Assembly (NCBI GenBank): GCA_034931985.1
Contig: JAYGHB010000021.1
Coordinates: 1 to 64,000 of the forward strand
Source: Halotia wernerae
Lineage (GTDB): Bacteria; Cyanobacteriota; Cyanobacteriia; Cyanobacteriales; Nostocaceae
Reading direction: 5' to 3'
DNA length: 64,000 nt
Below the pieces are notes generated by a model. The model was not told the DNA's origin. It made no database searches and saw only the letters and a program-made list of their open reading frames with translations. Below, in pieces: positions 25,426 to 34,511 of this stretch; position 1 is the first letter of the stretch, and each line of letters opens with the position of its first letter. Made by a program: the position numbers and the translations under genes.

Positions 25426-26727
25426 TCAGCTATCAACATTAATCTGAAGCGGGAGCGTAATGATAAATTCAGTTCCTTGACCAAGAATAGAGTTGAGCGA
25501 GAGTGAACCGTTGTGCTTTTGACAGACGATTTGATAGGCGATCGCTAATCCTAATCCCGTTCCTTTACCAACCTCTTTGGTTGTAAAGTGGTCAAAGATT
25601 CTGTACTTTATTTCTTCTGACATCCCAATGCCATTATCTTGAATCCGCAACTCTACCAGCTGCGAATCATCTGTTAACTGAGTGCGAATGGTGATCTGAT
25701 TGGGATTGGTTGTGATGTTTTCCCAACTGCGTTTTTGAGTCATTTCTTCTAACGCATCGATGGCATTTGCGAGGATATTCATAAATACTTGATTGAGTTG
25801 ACCGACATAGCATTCAATCTGAGGAATTTCGCCGTAGTGCTTGATCACTTCAATAGCAGGTCGAAACTCGTTCGCTTTGAGACGATGCTGGAGAATCATC
25901 AGCGTGCTGTCGATACCCTCGTGAATGTTAAACAAAATCGGGCGATCGCAATCGGAACGCGAAAAGGTTCTTAAACTGGTACTGATATTACGAATGCGAT
26001 TCACACCTTCTTGCATTGAGGCAAGCAATTTGGGTAAGTCTTCTTGCAGATATTCCAAGTCTATTTGCTGCATCGCTGCTTGCAGGGTTGGACTGGGATG
26101 AGGTAGTTCTTGCTGGTAAAGTGCAATAAGTCGAAACAAGTCTTGAACGTAGTTTTGTGCAGGTTGCAGATTTCCGGCAATGAAGCCGACTGGATTATTA
26201 ATTTCGTGAGCTACCCCTGCAACTAGATTTCCTAAAGCCGACATCTTTTCGCTTTGTACAAGTTGAAGTTGGGAATGATGTAATTGATCGAGGGCAGTTT
26301 GTAATTCAGCAGTTCGTTCAGTAATATGTTGTTCTAAATTTTTAGTTAATTGCCATAGTTGCAGTTGCGTTTTGACCCGCGCCAGCATTTCCTTTTCTTG
26401 AAAGGGCTTAGTTAGATAATCCACTGCACCCAAATCAAATCCCTTGACTTTGCTATCGGTGTCAGACAGTGCTGTCAAAAAAATTACAGGAATATTGGCT
26501 GTTGCAGGATTTGCCTTCAGCCGTTGACAGGTTTCAAAACCGTCGATTCCAGGCATTTGCACATCGAGCAAAATCAAATCTGGTGGATTGGTTTGTATCC
26601 GTTTGAGAGCGCGATCGCCATCAATGGCTGTGATCACTTCATAGCCCGCATCACCTAAAGTTTCACAGATAACTTCCAGGTTGGCTGGAGTATCATCAAC
26701 TACTAAAATTTTAAGATAACTAGACAT
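25426..26727 (-). CDS. Response regulator-histidine kinase hybrid (REC-HisKA-HATPase)
   Basis: The 433-residue protein begins with a receiver domain (residues 5-125; phosphorylation site in LILLDVQMPG, later K in YLTKPFQ). A coiled linker with LEQHITERTAELQTALDQL leads to the histidine box GNLVAGVAHEINNPVGF and the ATPase motifs NAIDAL, DNGIGM and GKGTGLGLAIAYQIV. Cytoplasmic. It overlaps the upstream kinase gene by eight bases, so the two are cotranscribed and may form a phosphorelay. Confidence 0.93.
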   Translation of the reverse strand: MSSYLKILVVDDTPANLEVICETLGDAGYEVITAIDGDRALKRIQTNPPDLILLDVQMPGIDGFETCQRLKANPATANIPVIFLTALSDTDSKVKGFDLGAVDYLTKPFQEKEMLARVKTQLQLWQLTKNLEQHITERTAELQTALDQLHHSQLQLVQSEKMSALGNLVAGVAHEINNPVGFIAGNLQPAQNYVQDLFRLIALYQQELPHPSPTLQAAMQQIDLEYLQEDLPKLLASMQEGVNRIRNISTSLRTFSRSDCDRPILFNIHEGIDSTLMILQHRLKANEFRPAIEVIKHYGEIPQIECYVGQLNQVFMNILANAIDALEEMTQKRSWENITTNPNQITIRTQLTDDSQLVELRIQDNGIGMSEEIKYRIFDHFTTKEVGKGTGLGLAIAYQIVCQKHNGSLSLNSILGQGTEFIITLPLQINVDS

Positions 26728-29161
26728 TGCCCTTCTCCTGTGCCAGATGTTGTTTCAATAAGTCTTCAATTTCCTCAGCTTTAAATTGTTTGACGAGCTG
26801 AAGAATTGGCGCAGCAAAAGCAATTAGACGAGAATCGGCTTGCACCAGATTTTCTGTTTGTTCGCGCAACCGCTTCAGGTTGGCTTGTTGTGCTAGTGCC
26901 ATTAACTTCTCAAGTTCGATTTTAGACGGAAAAACCATCTCATTTGATGTGTGCAGTTGGTCTGATTGGGGTGTGGTAGTTTCGTATTTCCACTTCAGTC
27001 TCAGATGACGTTCTAACAGACGGAACAATTCGCTAGCTTCTACTGGTTTTGCTAAAAAGTCATTTCCACCTGCATCTAGCGCCATTTGTTGATCAAGTTG
27101 TGCCACGGATACTGAGGAAACCAAAATTTTTAAGTGTTGCAAATCCTTGGCAGAACGTACTTGCTTGAGCATTTCAAAGCCATTCATTACGGGCATGGCA
27201 AGGTCGGTAATTACAATGTCAGATTGAATCTGCCGCATTTTCTCTAAGGCTTCCTGTCCGTTTTCTGCCTCGGTAAAAGTGAAACCTAGAGGTTCTAGTA
27301 AGTTGACCAAAACGGCGCGGTTTTCCCAGCGATCATCGACTACTAGGATGTGGCGTGATTGTCCTTCATAGCCGATGATTTGTTTACCTGTGCTGTTGGA
27401 AGTTTGTTTCACCCAATTGGTAGCGATCGCCAAATCAACTTCAAAGTAAAAATTGCTACCGATACCTGCTTGACTTTTAACCTGGATTTGTCCGCCCATC
27501 AAATCTACAATCTTTTGACTGATGGCGAGTCCTAAGCCTGTGCCTTCCGCTTGGCGTTTGCGATCGCCTACTTGTTCAAATGCCTGGAAAATTTTGTCTA
27601 TTTGCTTTGGTTCAATCCCAACTCCGGTATCCTCAATTTGAAAGTTAATCCGCCGATAGTTGGCATCTAATCCCGTCTCAATGACTGCAACTTTCAGGGT
27701 GACAGATCCTTGATCTGTAAATTTAATTCCATTCCCCAATAAGTTAATCAAAACCTGACGTAGCCGCTTTTCATCTGCAAGCACACCTTCGGGTAACATT
27801 GGATCGGGTTGATAAATAAAGTCAATGCCTTTTTGTTCAGCTCGAATGCGACAGATTTCCACAACCCCTTGTAGAAATGCCGACAAGTGGATTCCGGTGG
27901 GAGTGAGTTCTAGTTTGCGCGCTTCAATTTTAGATAAGTCCAGCACGTCGTTAATCAAAGTCAGTAAATGCGAGCCGCATTGGTGAATAATACTGACACC
28001 ATGACGTTCTTTTTCAGGTAAAACTTTAGATCGGCTGAGAATTTGCGCGTATCCCAAGATACCATTCAGGGGCGTTCGGAGTTCGTGGCTCATGTTTGCC
28101 AAAAATTCACTTTTGGCCTGATTTGCATTGTCAGCAACTTCCTTGGCAATTTTCAGTTCAGCGGTGCGTTCTTCCACTCGTTGCTCTAATTTCAGCGCTG
28201 CTTTGCGGTTTTCATTGAGAACTGACATCAGTAAATAGGTGGTGAGGGCAATGACGCACATGAAAGATTGCAGCAACATCAAAGATTCACTCACCGAGGA
28301 TTTAGCGAAAGATCCCAAATCACGAGCCGTTCCCAAAACAGCGATCGCTGAAACAATCACAACCAACAGTGTAGACTCAGTTGCTCTAAATCGAAAGGCA
28401 GACCACAGCAAGAGGGGCATCATCATATATTCCACGGGATTGTTACCCCAAAATGAGGCTTTGCTGATGATTGCCAGCAAAACTACGATCACAGCAAACT
28501 CTGTAACTAATAGTCCATTGAATCGCACAGATTGCCAAGATTGCATTGCCCATGCCAAGATCATCGGTGTGATCAGTAATCTGCCTGTAATGACGCTAAG
28601 TGACCAAGTTTGCCAAACTGTACTATAAAGTTCCCAAGGTAAGCTGCTAGTCAGACACAAGATGGCCATAGCAAAGCAAGTAGTCACCGCTCCACTAATC
28701 AAAATCACGATCAAAAATTTAAAAAAATTCAGCGATCGCCCAAGTAAATCGTGTGTTTTAATAAACTTGTTGATTAACCAGGCTGCTATCAGTGGCTCAA
28801 TGCAGTTGACTAAAGAGATACTAATGATTGTGGGAAAATCTTTGTAAAATAGCAGCGAATTTATCAGCAGTGCGCTCAGAAAAATTGGCAGCCCTATACG
28901 ATAACCCAACAACAAAACCATTGCCAGGAAAAAACCTGATGAAGGCCAAATTGCAGATGCCGAATTTTTAAATGATACAGCTTGGGAAAGAATCGCCAAC
29001 CCATAGTGAGCGATCGCCAAAATTGGTGTAATAACAATCAGTTGACGATGCTGTAAAAAAAAAGCTTTAATTGCTGGTATAGTATATTGCTTTAAATTGC
29101 GTGAAACCATTGACTTAGAGATGAAGTGGATTGTAGCACTGCACATCTCTAGAATGCCCAT
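26720..29161 (-). CDS. Membrane hybrid sensor histidine kinase (MASE1-HisKA-HATPase-REC)
   Basis: The 813-residue protein has eight or so membrane segments in residues 35-315 of MASE1 type (SASAIWPSSGFFLAMVLLLGYR...SVITGRLLITPMILAW). A coiled segment (KLEQRVEERTAELKIAKEV) precedes HisKA (FLANMSHELRTPLNGILGYAQIL), HATPase (DTGVGIEPKQID, GTGLGLAISQKIV) and a C-terminal receiver with DIVITDLAMPVMNGFEM, ending in a short helical region. The start may be the ATG at 29,110 (MVSRNLKQ). The signal sensed by MASE1 domains is not known. It forms a two-gene operon with the next kinase. Confidence 0.92.
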   Translation of the reverse strand: MGILEMCSATIHFISKSMVSRNLKQYTIPAIKAFFLQHRQLIVITPILAIAHYGLAILSQAVSFKNSASAIWPSSGFFLAMVLLLGYRIGLPIFLSALLINSLLFYKDFPTIISISLVNCIEPLIAAWLINKFIKTHDLLGRSLNFFKFLIVILISGAVTTCFAMAILCLTSSLPWELYSTVWQTWSLSVITGRLLITPMILAWAMQSWQSVRFNGLLVTEFAVIVVLLAIISKASFWGNNPVEYMMMPLLLWSAFRFRATESTLLVVIVSAIAVLGTARDLGSFAKSSVSESLMLLQSFMCVIALTTYLLMSVLNENRKAALKLEQRVEERTAELKIAKEVADNANQAKSEFLANMSHELRTPLNGILGYAQILSRSKVLPEKERHGVSIIHQCGSHLLTLINDVLDLSKIEARKLELTPTGIHLSAFLQGVVEICRIRAEQKGIDFIYQPDPMLPEGVLADEKRLRQVLINLLGNGIKFTDQGSVTLKVAVIETGLDANYRRINFQIEDTGVGIEPKQIDKIFQAFEQVGDRKRQAEGTGLGLAISQKIVDLMGGQIQVKSQAGIGSNFYFEVDLAIATNWVKQTSNSTGKQIIGYEGQSRHILVVDDRWENRAVLVNLLEPLGFTFTEAENGQEALEKMRQIQSDIVITDLAMPVMNGFEMLKQVRSAKDLQHLKILVSSVSVAQLDQQMALDAGGNDFLAKPVEASELFRLLERHLRLKWKYETTTPQSDQLHTSNEMVFPSKIELEKLMALAQQANLKRLREQTENLVQADSRLIAFAAPILQLVKQFKAEEIEDLLKQHLAQEKGNV

Positions 29162-29294
29162 AATTTATAATGGTTTATCACAAACTTTTACCCCTTGTCC
29201 TTTCCAGCTAAAAGAACGAAACATATAGCAATGCCGTCGTTCCAACCATATTTGTTCCGTCTGCTTTAACGCCTTTGTTAGCCTGACTTTAACT

Positions 29295-30698
29295 TTATAG
29301 CTTCCTTAAGAAGTTTGCAAGCAAAGTCTTGTTTTGAAAATTTGCTCGAATTGTGTCGTTGTTGCTGTAATCAATGATGACTTCAAACCGATCAAACTCA
29401 CCACTGGGATTATTAATGTCAAGTGTATTTAGCTCTGTAAGTGCATCATCAATGTTCTCAAACTCGTATCTTGTACCAAAAAGCGGAATGAGAATTATTT
29501 TCGCAATATAACACTCAAGGCAATTTTTGAGCGTATTCATAAATTGATCGACTTCTTGTTTTGAAACTTGCATCAAAGCTTGTCGAAGTTTCTCTTTGTC
29601 TAAACTAGTGATGCTAGCTAAAGCATTGGAGGCTTTGGTATAAATTTCATCCGCTGTTTCTTCGTCAAATGCAACATCAAAATCAATTTTCTTGAATGCT
29701 GCTACAACATCTTTATAAGGAATATAGATAATTGCAAATCCATTGTTTCTCAGTTGAGCTAAAGCTGGTTTAGTAAAATCTCCAGCTAATACTGCCCCAT
29801 AAAATGGCGCTGACAAATGATGAAGTTCAATAATAGGTAATATAGCGCCTTGGATTTCTTGAGCTTTATTTTTTGAATGTTTAGTATATCTACGCCATGC
29901 AGACTCAATAAATGCAACAGGTCTACCAAGCTGGTCATCTGTACCATCGATCTCGATTACAAAATCCAAATCATGTTTGTTGCCATATTTGTCTTCCCAG
30001 GTAACTTTTTTACCGCTTCTCGCTAGGCGCGATCGCTGCCAATCGAGGTAGTAGTTTTTAGTTTGTACAAACTCTTGCAGTCGAGGTTTGAGGATATCGT
30101 CAAGCACAATATCTTCAAGAAGTTTGCCTAAATTCTGTCCAAACTTATGTGATGGAGATTGTGCCATAAATTTACCTTCTATCCAAAGTCGTCCTTCATG
30201 CAGTGGAACATTATGTTTTCTATTTTTCCACTTGATGTTACGCTGCCTAATCTGTTCAAAAGACCAGAAATCAAATCCTGCTGCAACGGCTAATTTACCG
30301 AGCCACTTTTCAACCGGAACATATACCCCATAAGGAGCTGAATCTCCTACTACAAAACAAGCTTTGCAATCTGATGCTGCAACTCGACGTAGAGCATGAA
30401 ATACAAATCCCATATCGATAAAATAAGCGGCAATCATCGTATGATACGCCTTATTACCACCCTTAGTTCCGCGAATATTTTCTAGTTCTTGACAAAGGAT
30501 AGTTTGAGGTTCCAACTCTGTAATTACTCTTTCAACCCAATCTGCTGAGAATCCCGCAGAATAGCGAAACCACCTATGGATAGGCAATTTCATATTGTCG
30601 GTGAAAGTACCTTCCCTTTGTTTAATAACTCTTGATTGAGCATTTTGTGGCAGTTCAGGTACTAAATTGAAAAGCTGAAGCTGAGAATGCTTAGTCAT
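29295..30698 (-). CDS. Restriction endonuclease fused to an internally deleted DNA methyltransferase
   Basis: The 467-residue product has two unlike parts. Residues 35-172 match the two ends of an N4/N6 DNA methyltransferase: MKLPIHRWFRYSAGFSADWV at the start, then GGNKAYHTMIAAYF, CFVVGDSAPYGVYVP and RNIKWKNRKHNVPLHEGRLW. The middle part with the SAM-binding motif (DPFxGxGT) and the catalytic SPPY is absent, as if deleted near residues 62-72 in frame. Residues about 175-467 form a PD-(D/E)XK endonuclease with KHDLDFVIE (D243, D245) and FIESAWRRYTK (E265). The nuclease part looks complete. Alternatively the protein is a natural nuclease with a DNA-recognition remnant. It should not methylate. 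Confidence 0.75.
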   Translation of the reverse strand: MTKHSQLQLFNLVPELPQNAQSRVIKQREGTFTDNMKLPIHRWFRYSAGFSADWVERVITELEPQTILCQELENIRGTKGGNKAYHTMIAAYFIDMGFVFHALRRVAASDCKACFVVGDSAPYGVYVPVEKWLGKLAVAAGFDFWSFEQIRQRNIKWKNRKHNVPLHEGRLWIEGKFMAQSPSHKFGQNLGKLLEDIVLDDILKPRLQEFVQTKNYYLDWQRSRLARSGKKVTWEDKYGNKHDLDFVIEIDGTDDQLGRPVAFIESAWRRYTKHSKNKAQEIQGAILPIIELHHLSAPFYGAVLAGDFTKPALAQLRNNGFAIIYIPYKDVVAAFKKIDFDVAFDEETADEIYTKASNALASITSLDKEKLRQALMQVSKQEVDQFMNTLKNCLECYIAKIILIPLFGTRYEFENIDDALTELNTLDINNPSGEFDRFEVIIDYSNNDTIRANFQNKTLLANFLRKL

Positions 30699-30764
30699 TG
30701 AGCTTCATGAGTCCCATACTCTCATAGAGAACTACGACATCTTATCCTAATTGCTTCTTTAGTT

Positions 30765-31553
30765 TTACAAGTTATTTTGAAATAGTTCTAAAACATGTTG
30801 CCAAGCGTCAGGAGCAGCTTCTGGATTATAACTTGGGTGCTGCGCTAAAAATGGGTATTTATCTACAAAGAATCCGGCAAAGAATCCGTGTCCTGCATCA
30901 TATCGGAATACACGATGATTTATGTGATGTTTCTTTAATTCTGCCTCAATTTGCTCATTTTCTTCTTGGGAAACTAATGCATCTCTAGTACCAAAAAACG
31001 CATAAATAGTACCTTTAATTTCAGAGGTACGATTAATGGTGGGAGTGTCTTCACCATAGCTAGAGGTAGTAATTCCACCACCGTAAAACGAAGCTGCTGC
31101 TTTGATATTGCTTAAGGTTGCAGCCATGTAAGCAACATGACCACCAAAACAAAAACCAATAGCACCGATGGCATTATCTTTGACATTTGGTAAAGTTTTT
31201 AAGTAGGCGATCGCTGCTTGAATATCACTGAAAATTTCTTGATACTTTACTTGTTGATAGTATTCCAAGCCCAGGCGATAAGCTTCTGGACTATAGCCAA
31301 CATCTTCTGGGCTAAAGTCAGCTTCAAAACCAGGAGCAATACGTTGATACATTGCGGGTGCTATTGCCACATAACCTTGTTTAGCTATTAATTCGGTGAT
31401 ATCTCGAATATTACTGTTAATTCCAAAAATTTCTGGGAAAACTATAACCGCCCCAAAGATTCCTTGATGTGCTGGTTGAGCCAAGTAAGCATCGATTTCT
31501 AAGTCATTGTTGGGTACTTTAACTTTTGTAGTATTAATTTCGATGTTTGTCAT
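30765..31553 (-). CDS. Dienelactone hydrolase family protein
   Basis: The 262-residue alpha/beta hydrolase has the family triad: cysteine nucleophile in GFCFGGHVAYM, aspartate in GTRDALVS and histidine in YDAGHGFF. N-terminal VFPEIFGINSNIRDITELIAKQGYVAIAP is typical. No signal peptide, hence cytoplasmic. Such enzymes hydrolyse dienelactones or other esters; the substrate in cyanobacteria is not known. It stands alone on the minus strand. Confidence 0.9.
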   Translation of the reverse strand: MTNIEINTTKVKVPNNDLEIDAYLAQPAHQGIFGAVIVFPEIFGINSNIRDITELIAKQGYVAIAPAMYQRIAPGFEADFSPEDVGYSPEAYRLGLEYYQQVKYQEIFSDIQAAIAYLKTLPNVKDNAIGAIGFCFGGHVAYMAATLSNIKAAASFYGGGITTSSYGEDTPTINRTSEIKGTIYAFFGTRDALVSQEENEQIEAELKKHHINHRVFRYDAGHGFFAGFFVDKYPFLAQHPSYNPEAAPDAWQHVLELFQNNL

Positions 31554-31685
31554 CTTTGTTTCAGCTGATTTATACCAACTTATCTATTCTGACTGTTTTT
31601 CGACACCGATGGCGATAATTTAAGATCTGCCCTATTACTCAAAATTTTGCCAAGCGAAAATAAGATCGAGCAGAGCAAGCGATCG

Positions 31686-32141
31686 CTACACTTTATCAGA
31701 TTGCGGCCTCTCAACACAAATCTTACCTAAGAAAACCCAAATAGTAACAATGTACATTAATACAGCGATCGGAAATACCTGTTCAATCAGCCAGTGAGGG
31801 GGATTATCACTAACATCAATAAAGTGAGACTGAATAAACGAATAGCAAGCTGAACCTTGTTTCCAACCATAACAACTTTTAGGGCTTGTAAGAATAATTA
31901 AAAGTTGAAAAACTAGACTTAAATATAATGGCAATAGTTGATATTTAAGCATCTTTTGACGATGTTTTAAATTCAAACTAATCAAATAGAGTATACAAAC
32001 TATGTAAATCGGGAAAAGGATGAATAAATAAACCAGCCAAGCAGGAATTGTGAAAGAAGTTGTGAAAAAAACAACGAGACTAACAAACGCGTACAAGGCA
32101 AAAAATGTACTAAATTTCCAGATATAAACTGCTTTTGACAT
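31686..32141 (-). CDS. Hypothetical membrane protein with four transmembrane segments
   Basis: The 151-residue product has hydrophobic segments at about residues 8-30, 34-54, 65-85 and 118-142. Between the third and fourth is a loop with two cysteines (KSCYGWKQGSACYSF) likely outside the cytoplasm. I recognise no family. It stands alone before a 170-base spacer. Confidence 0.55.
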   Translation of the reverse strand: MSKAVYIWKFSTFFALYAFVSLVVFFTTSFTIPAWLVYLFILFPIYIVCILYLISLNLKHRQKMLKYQLLPLYLSLVFQLLIILTSPKSCYGWKQGSACYSFIQSHFIDVSDNPPHWLIEQVFPIAVLMYIVTIWVFLGKICVERPQSDKV

Positions 32142-32313
32142 TGCTACAACTAATGTTTATTCAATACCTATAATACTTATACTAATACTAACTATAATTG
32201 CCTTTCACCTTAAGTAGGCGTAGCCCGTTGTAAACATGACAGCGCAGCATGACATCACTTTACAATTAAATCTGTGACAAAATAGTTTTGTTGTCTTACA
32301 TCGGCTAAGACCT

Positions 32314-32880
32314 ATGGTTTCTACCATCAAGCGCCGCTACAGTTTGGATGAATATCGCGCCATTGAAGAAAAAGCGTCAGGACGCAGCGAATATCGAGAT
32401 GGAGAAATTGTACCTATGGCCGGAGGAACGCTCAAACACAGCCGCATCGGTGGCAATATTTTTGCTTTTCTCAAGTTTCTGTTACGTGATACTCAATTTG
32501 AGCCAATTAACAGCGATTTACGGCTGTGGATTCCTGAACATCGACGCGGAGTATATCCAGACGTGATGATTTTTGACGGCGAACCACAACTAAACGCTGA
32601 ACGCTTAGATGAAGTCTTGAATCCTATTTTAATTGTTGAAGTTTTATCTCCTTCCACCGCAGATTACGACCGACTTGGTAAGTTTCGGATGTATCGATCA
32701 ATTCCAAGTTTTAGCGAATATTTATTAGTCGAGCAAGATGAACCCTTTGTAGAACGCTATACCAAGCAAGCCGAAGGTTGGTTGCTCAGTGATTTTAGCA
32801 GCTTGGAGCAATCTATTTCTTTAAATTCAATTGCGATCGCATTATCAATGACGGAAATTTATCGCGGCGTTGTTTTTTGA
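32314..32880 (+). CDS. Uma2 family putative endonuclease
   Basis: The 188-residue product starts with YSLDEYRAIEEKASGRSEYRDGEIVPMAGGTLKHSRI and has PDVMIFDG and NPILIVEVLSPSTADYDRLGKFRMYRSIPSFSEYLLV: the acidic residues and the glutamate-lysine pair of the Uma2 PD-(D/E)XK-like fold. It belongs to a different subgroup from the tandem pair at 14.4-15.7 kb. Cytoplasmic; role unsettled. Confidence 0.88.
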   Translation: MVSTIKRRYSLDEYRAIEEKASGRSEYRDGEIVPMAGGTLKHSRIGGNIFAFLKFLLRDTQFEPINSDLRLWIPEHRRGVYPDVMIFDGEPQLNAERLDEVLNPILIVEVLSPSTADYDRLGKFRMYRSIPSFSEYLLVEQDEPFVERYTKQAEGWLLSDFSSLEQSISLNSIAIALSMTEIYRGVVF

Positions 32881-32889
32881 AAATGTAGG

Positions 32890-33108
32890 TTAGGGGGAGG
32901 ATGCGATCGCACTCATAATTATCTTAATTTTTTTAACGTCGCTCCAGCAAGAATATTCTGTTCCTTCCTGTAAGCCACACCAGTTAAATATATGTTTTAT
33001 TAGATCAGGCTCTAACCAATCGATTTGCTCCATCAAAACGCGCTCGGCTAATTTAGTAGCTGTTCGTGCATCTGCACCACTTTCTACTATTACAATGAAC
33101 TCAATCAC
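32890..33108 (-). pseudogene. Truncated TOPRIM/DUF4276-like partner of the ATPase
   Basis: A GTG at 33,106-33,108 overlaps the ATPase stop codon and starts VIEFIVIVESGADARTATKLAERVL, like the N-terminal end of nuclease-type partners (DUF4276-like) encoded after AAA15/AAA21 ATPases. Only 72 residues follow before the stop at 32,890; family members are normally more than twice as long. So the gene seems truncated at its 3' end. Confidence 0.55.
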
Positions 33109-34126
33109 TAACTTCAACTTCTCTTGCAACAACCCAATCTTCACCCTCAGCATCCCAAAATTCACCAGTTGTCAAAGTTTCTTTTGCCCATTCCACATCA
33201 GGATGTTCATCTAGACGCTTGGAGATTGTGAAGCCTGAATTACTGTTATTTAATATATGTACTTGAGAAGGAACAAGCTCATCAATAATATAAGGAGAGT
33301 GAGTAGAAAAAATAATTTGCAGATTCGTATTATATTGAATTATTTCCTTAAAAACAGTCATCAACTCACGTTGTGCTTTTGGATGAAGTCCTTGTTCCAC
33401 ATCATCTAGAAAAACTAAATTAGGTTGAGTAGGGTTCATCAACACAGTTAATAAACCTAAAGTTAGCATTGTTCCTTCGCTAATTGCATGGGCTGGAATA
33501 CGCTTACCTGTATTCATGTCTAATATCACTTCTTGTCCTGTCATTTCCTGAGTTTCTTCATAGGAAATGGACTTTCCATCAATTTCAATTAAACGTTTGC
33601 GAATAACTGGAACTTTTGCTCGTTTTATGCCAATTTTACGTACATTTGGTACAATCCGGCTCAACATTTCCTCTATTAATTGAAATTTATCTGGAGCCTC
33701 ATTACGCAAAAAATCTAAAGTGGGTGCTAATCCTGAACCGTCGAACTCAACCCTCGGCGTAATTTCTTCACTGTAAGCTGCTTTCGCAAGATTACTTGCA
33801 ACTAACTTCAGGTAAACAGCATATTTAAGAGATTGAGGAATTGGAGGTGGAGATTCACTTAAAGAACTTGACCATCCTGCCAATTTTCCAGGTTTTCCAT
33901 CTATGTTCCAGAATGTTGTCGGATACCAAGAATCATTGTTATCCTGCTTCAAACTATAGGAAGCTTGCCAATTCTGGCGATTGGTATATCCCCAAAAGCC
34001 GCTTGCAGTAACAGAAATATCTTTTTCCCCAATTGTTGTAATGAATTGAGGTGATCTTTCATACTGAAAAATGCATAACCCTCTTGTGTCACTCTGGGAA
34101 AAGAAAAATAAGAGCGAGATTTTCAA
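33101..34126 (-). pseudogene. 5'-truncated AAA ATPase (AAA15/AAA21, SMC-like)
   Basis: The 341-residue frame has the C-terminal half of this ATPase group: HAISEGTMLTLGLLTVL (signature), Walker B in PNLVFLDDVEQGLHP, the H-loop in IIFSTHSPYIID, and GEFWDAEGEDWV near the end. The P-loop (Walker A) with the usual start LRIENFR...GKNNSGKS is absent, and none is found upstream. The protein therefore cannot bind ATP normally. Together with the truncated partner gene this is the remnant of a two-gene system of the kind linked to phage defence. Confidence 0.7.
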
Positions 34127-34219
34127 CTGTAGATAGAGCGAGTATTTGAGCGTTTATTTTCTAACAGAATGGCTGAAATCAAGATTTTTGGTAAAAGTGT
34201 TATGTTGTAAGCATCCCAG

Positions 34220-34426
34220 ATACTCTCTTCCGAAAGTGATAAAAGAGGGATAAACTGTACGGAGATTTACATTTCCCATCCGTTCAGCAATTTATTCTGC
34301 ATTCAGCCCAAGTTTGTACCAAGCTGTGATGTGTTGAACAGAAACTCTAGTACTAGTAATGCGGGGACGACTCTCTAGAGTTTCAGGCGACTTAACAATC
34401 AGTGTTCCAATGTCAGTAGCAGACAT
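34220..34426 (-). pseudogene. DUF433 antitoxin-like gene with an internal stop
   Basis: From the ATG at 34,426 the frame reads TDIGTLIVKSPETLESRPR, ITSTRVSVQHITAWYKLGL, NAE and then TAA (34,292-34,294), and continues in the same frame IAERMGNVNLRTVYPSF. Both sides of the stop match the DUF433 pattern (GTRVSVQxIxxWYKLGLNAEEIAERMGHL...VYAAL). DUF433 proteins are small DNA-binding antitoxin-like proteins often paired with a PIN toxin. No partner is left. Confidence 0.7.
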
Positions 34427-34511
34427 ACATATCTTAATGAGTTTATTTGGATCATTTTTCACCCATAAATCATAGCAAATTATATAAAACTGGTATGATT
34501 TATCAGTGAAT

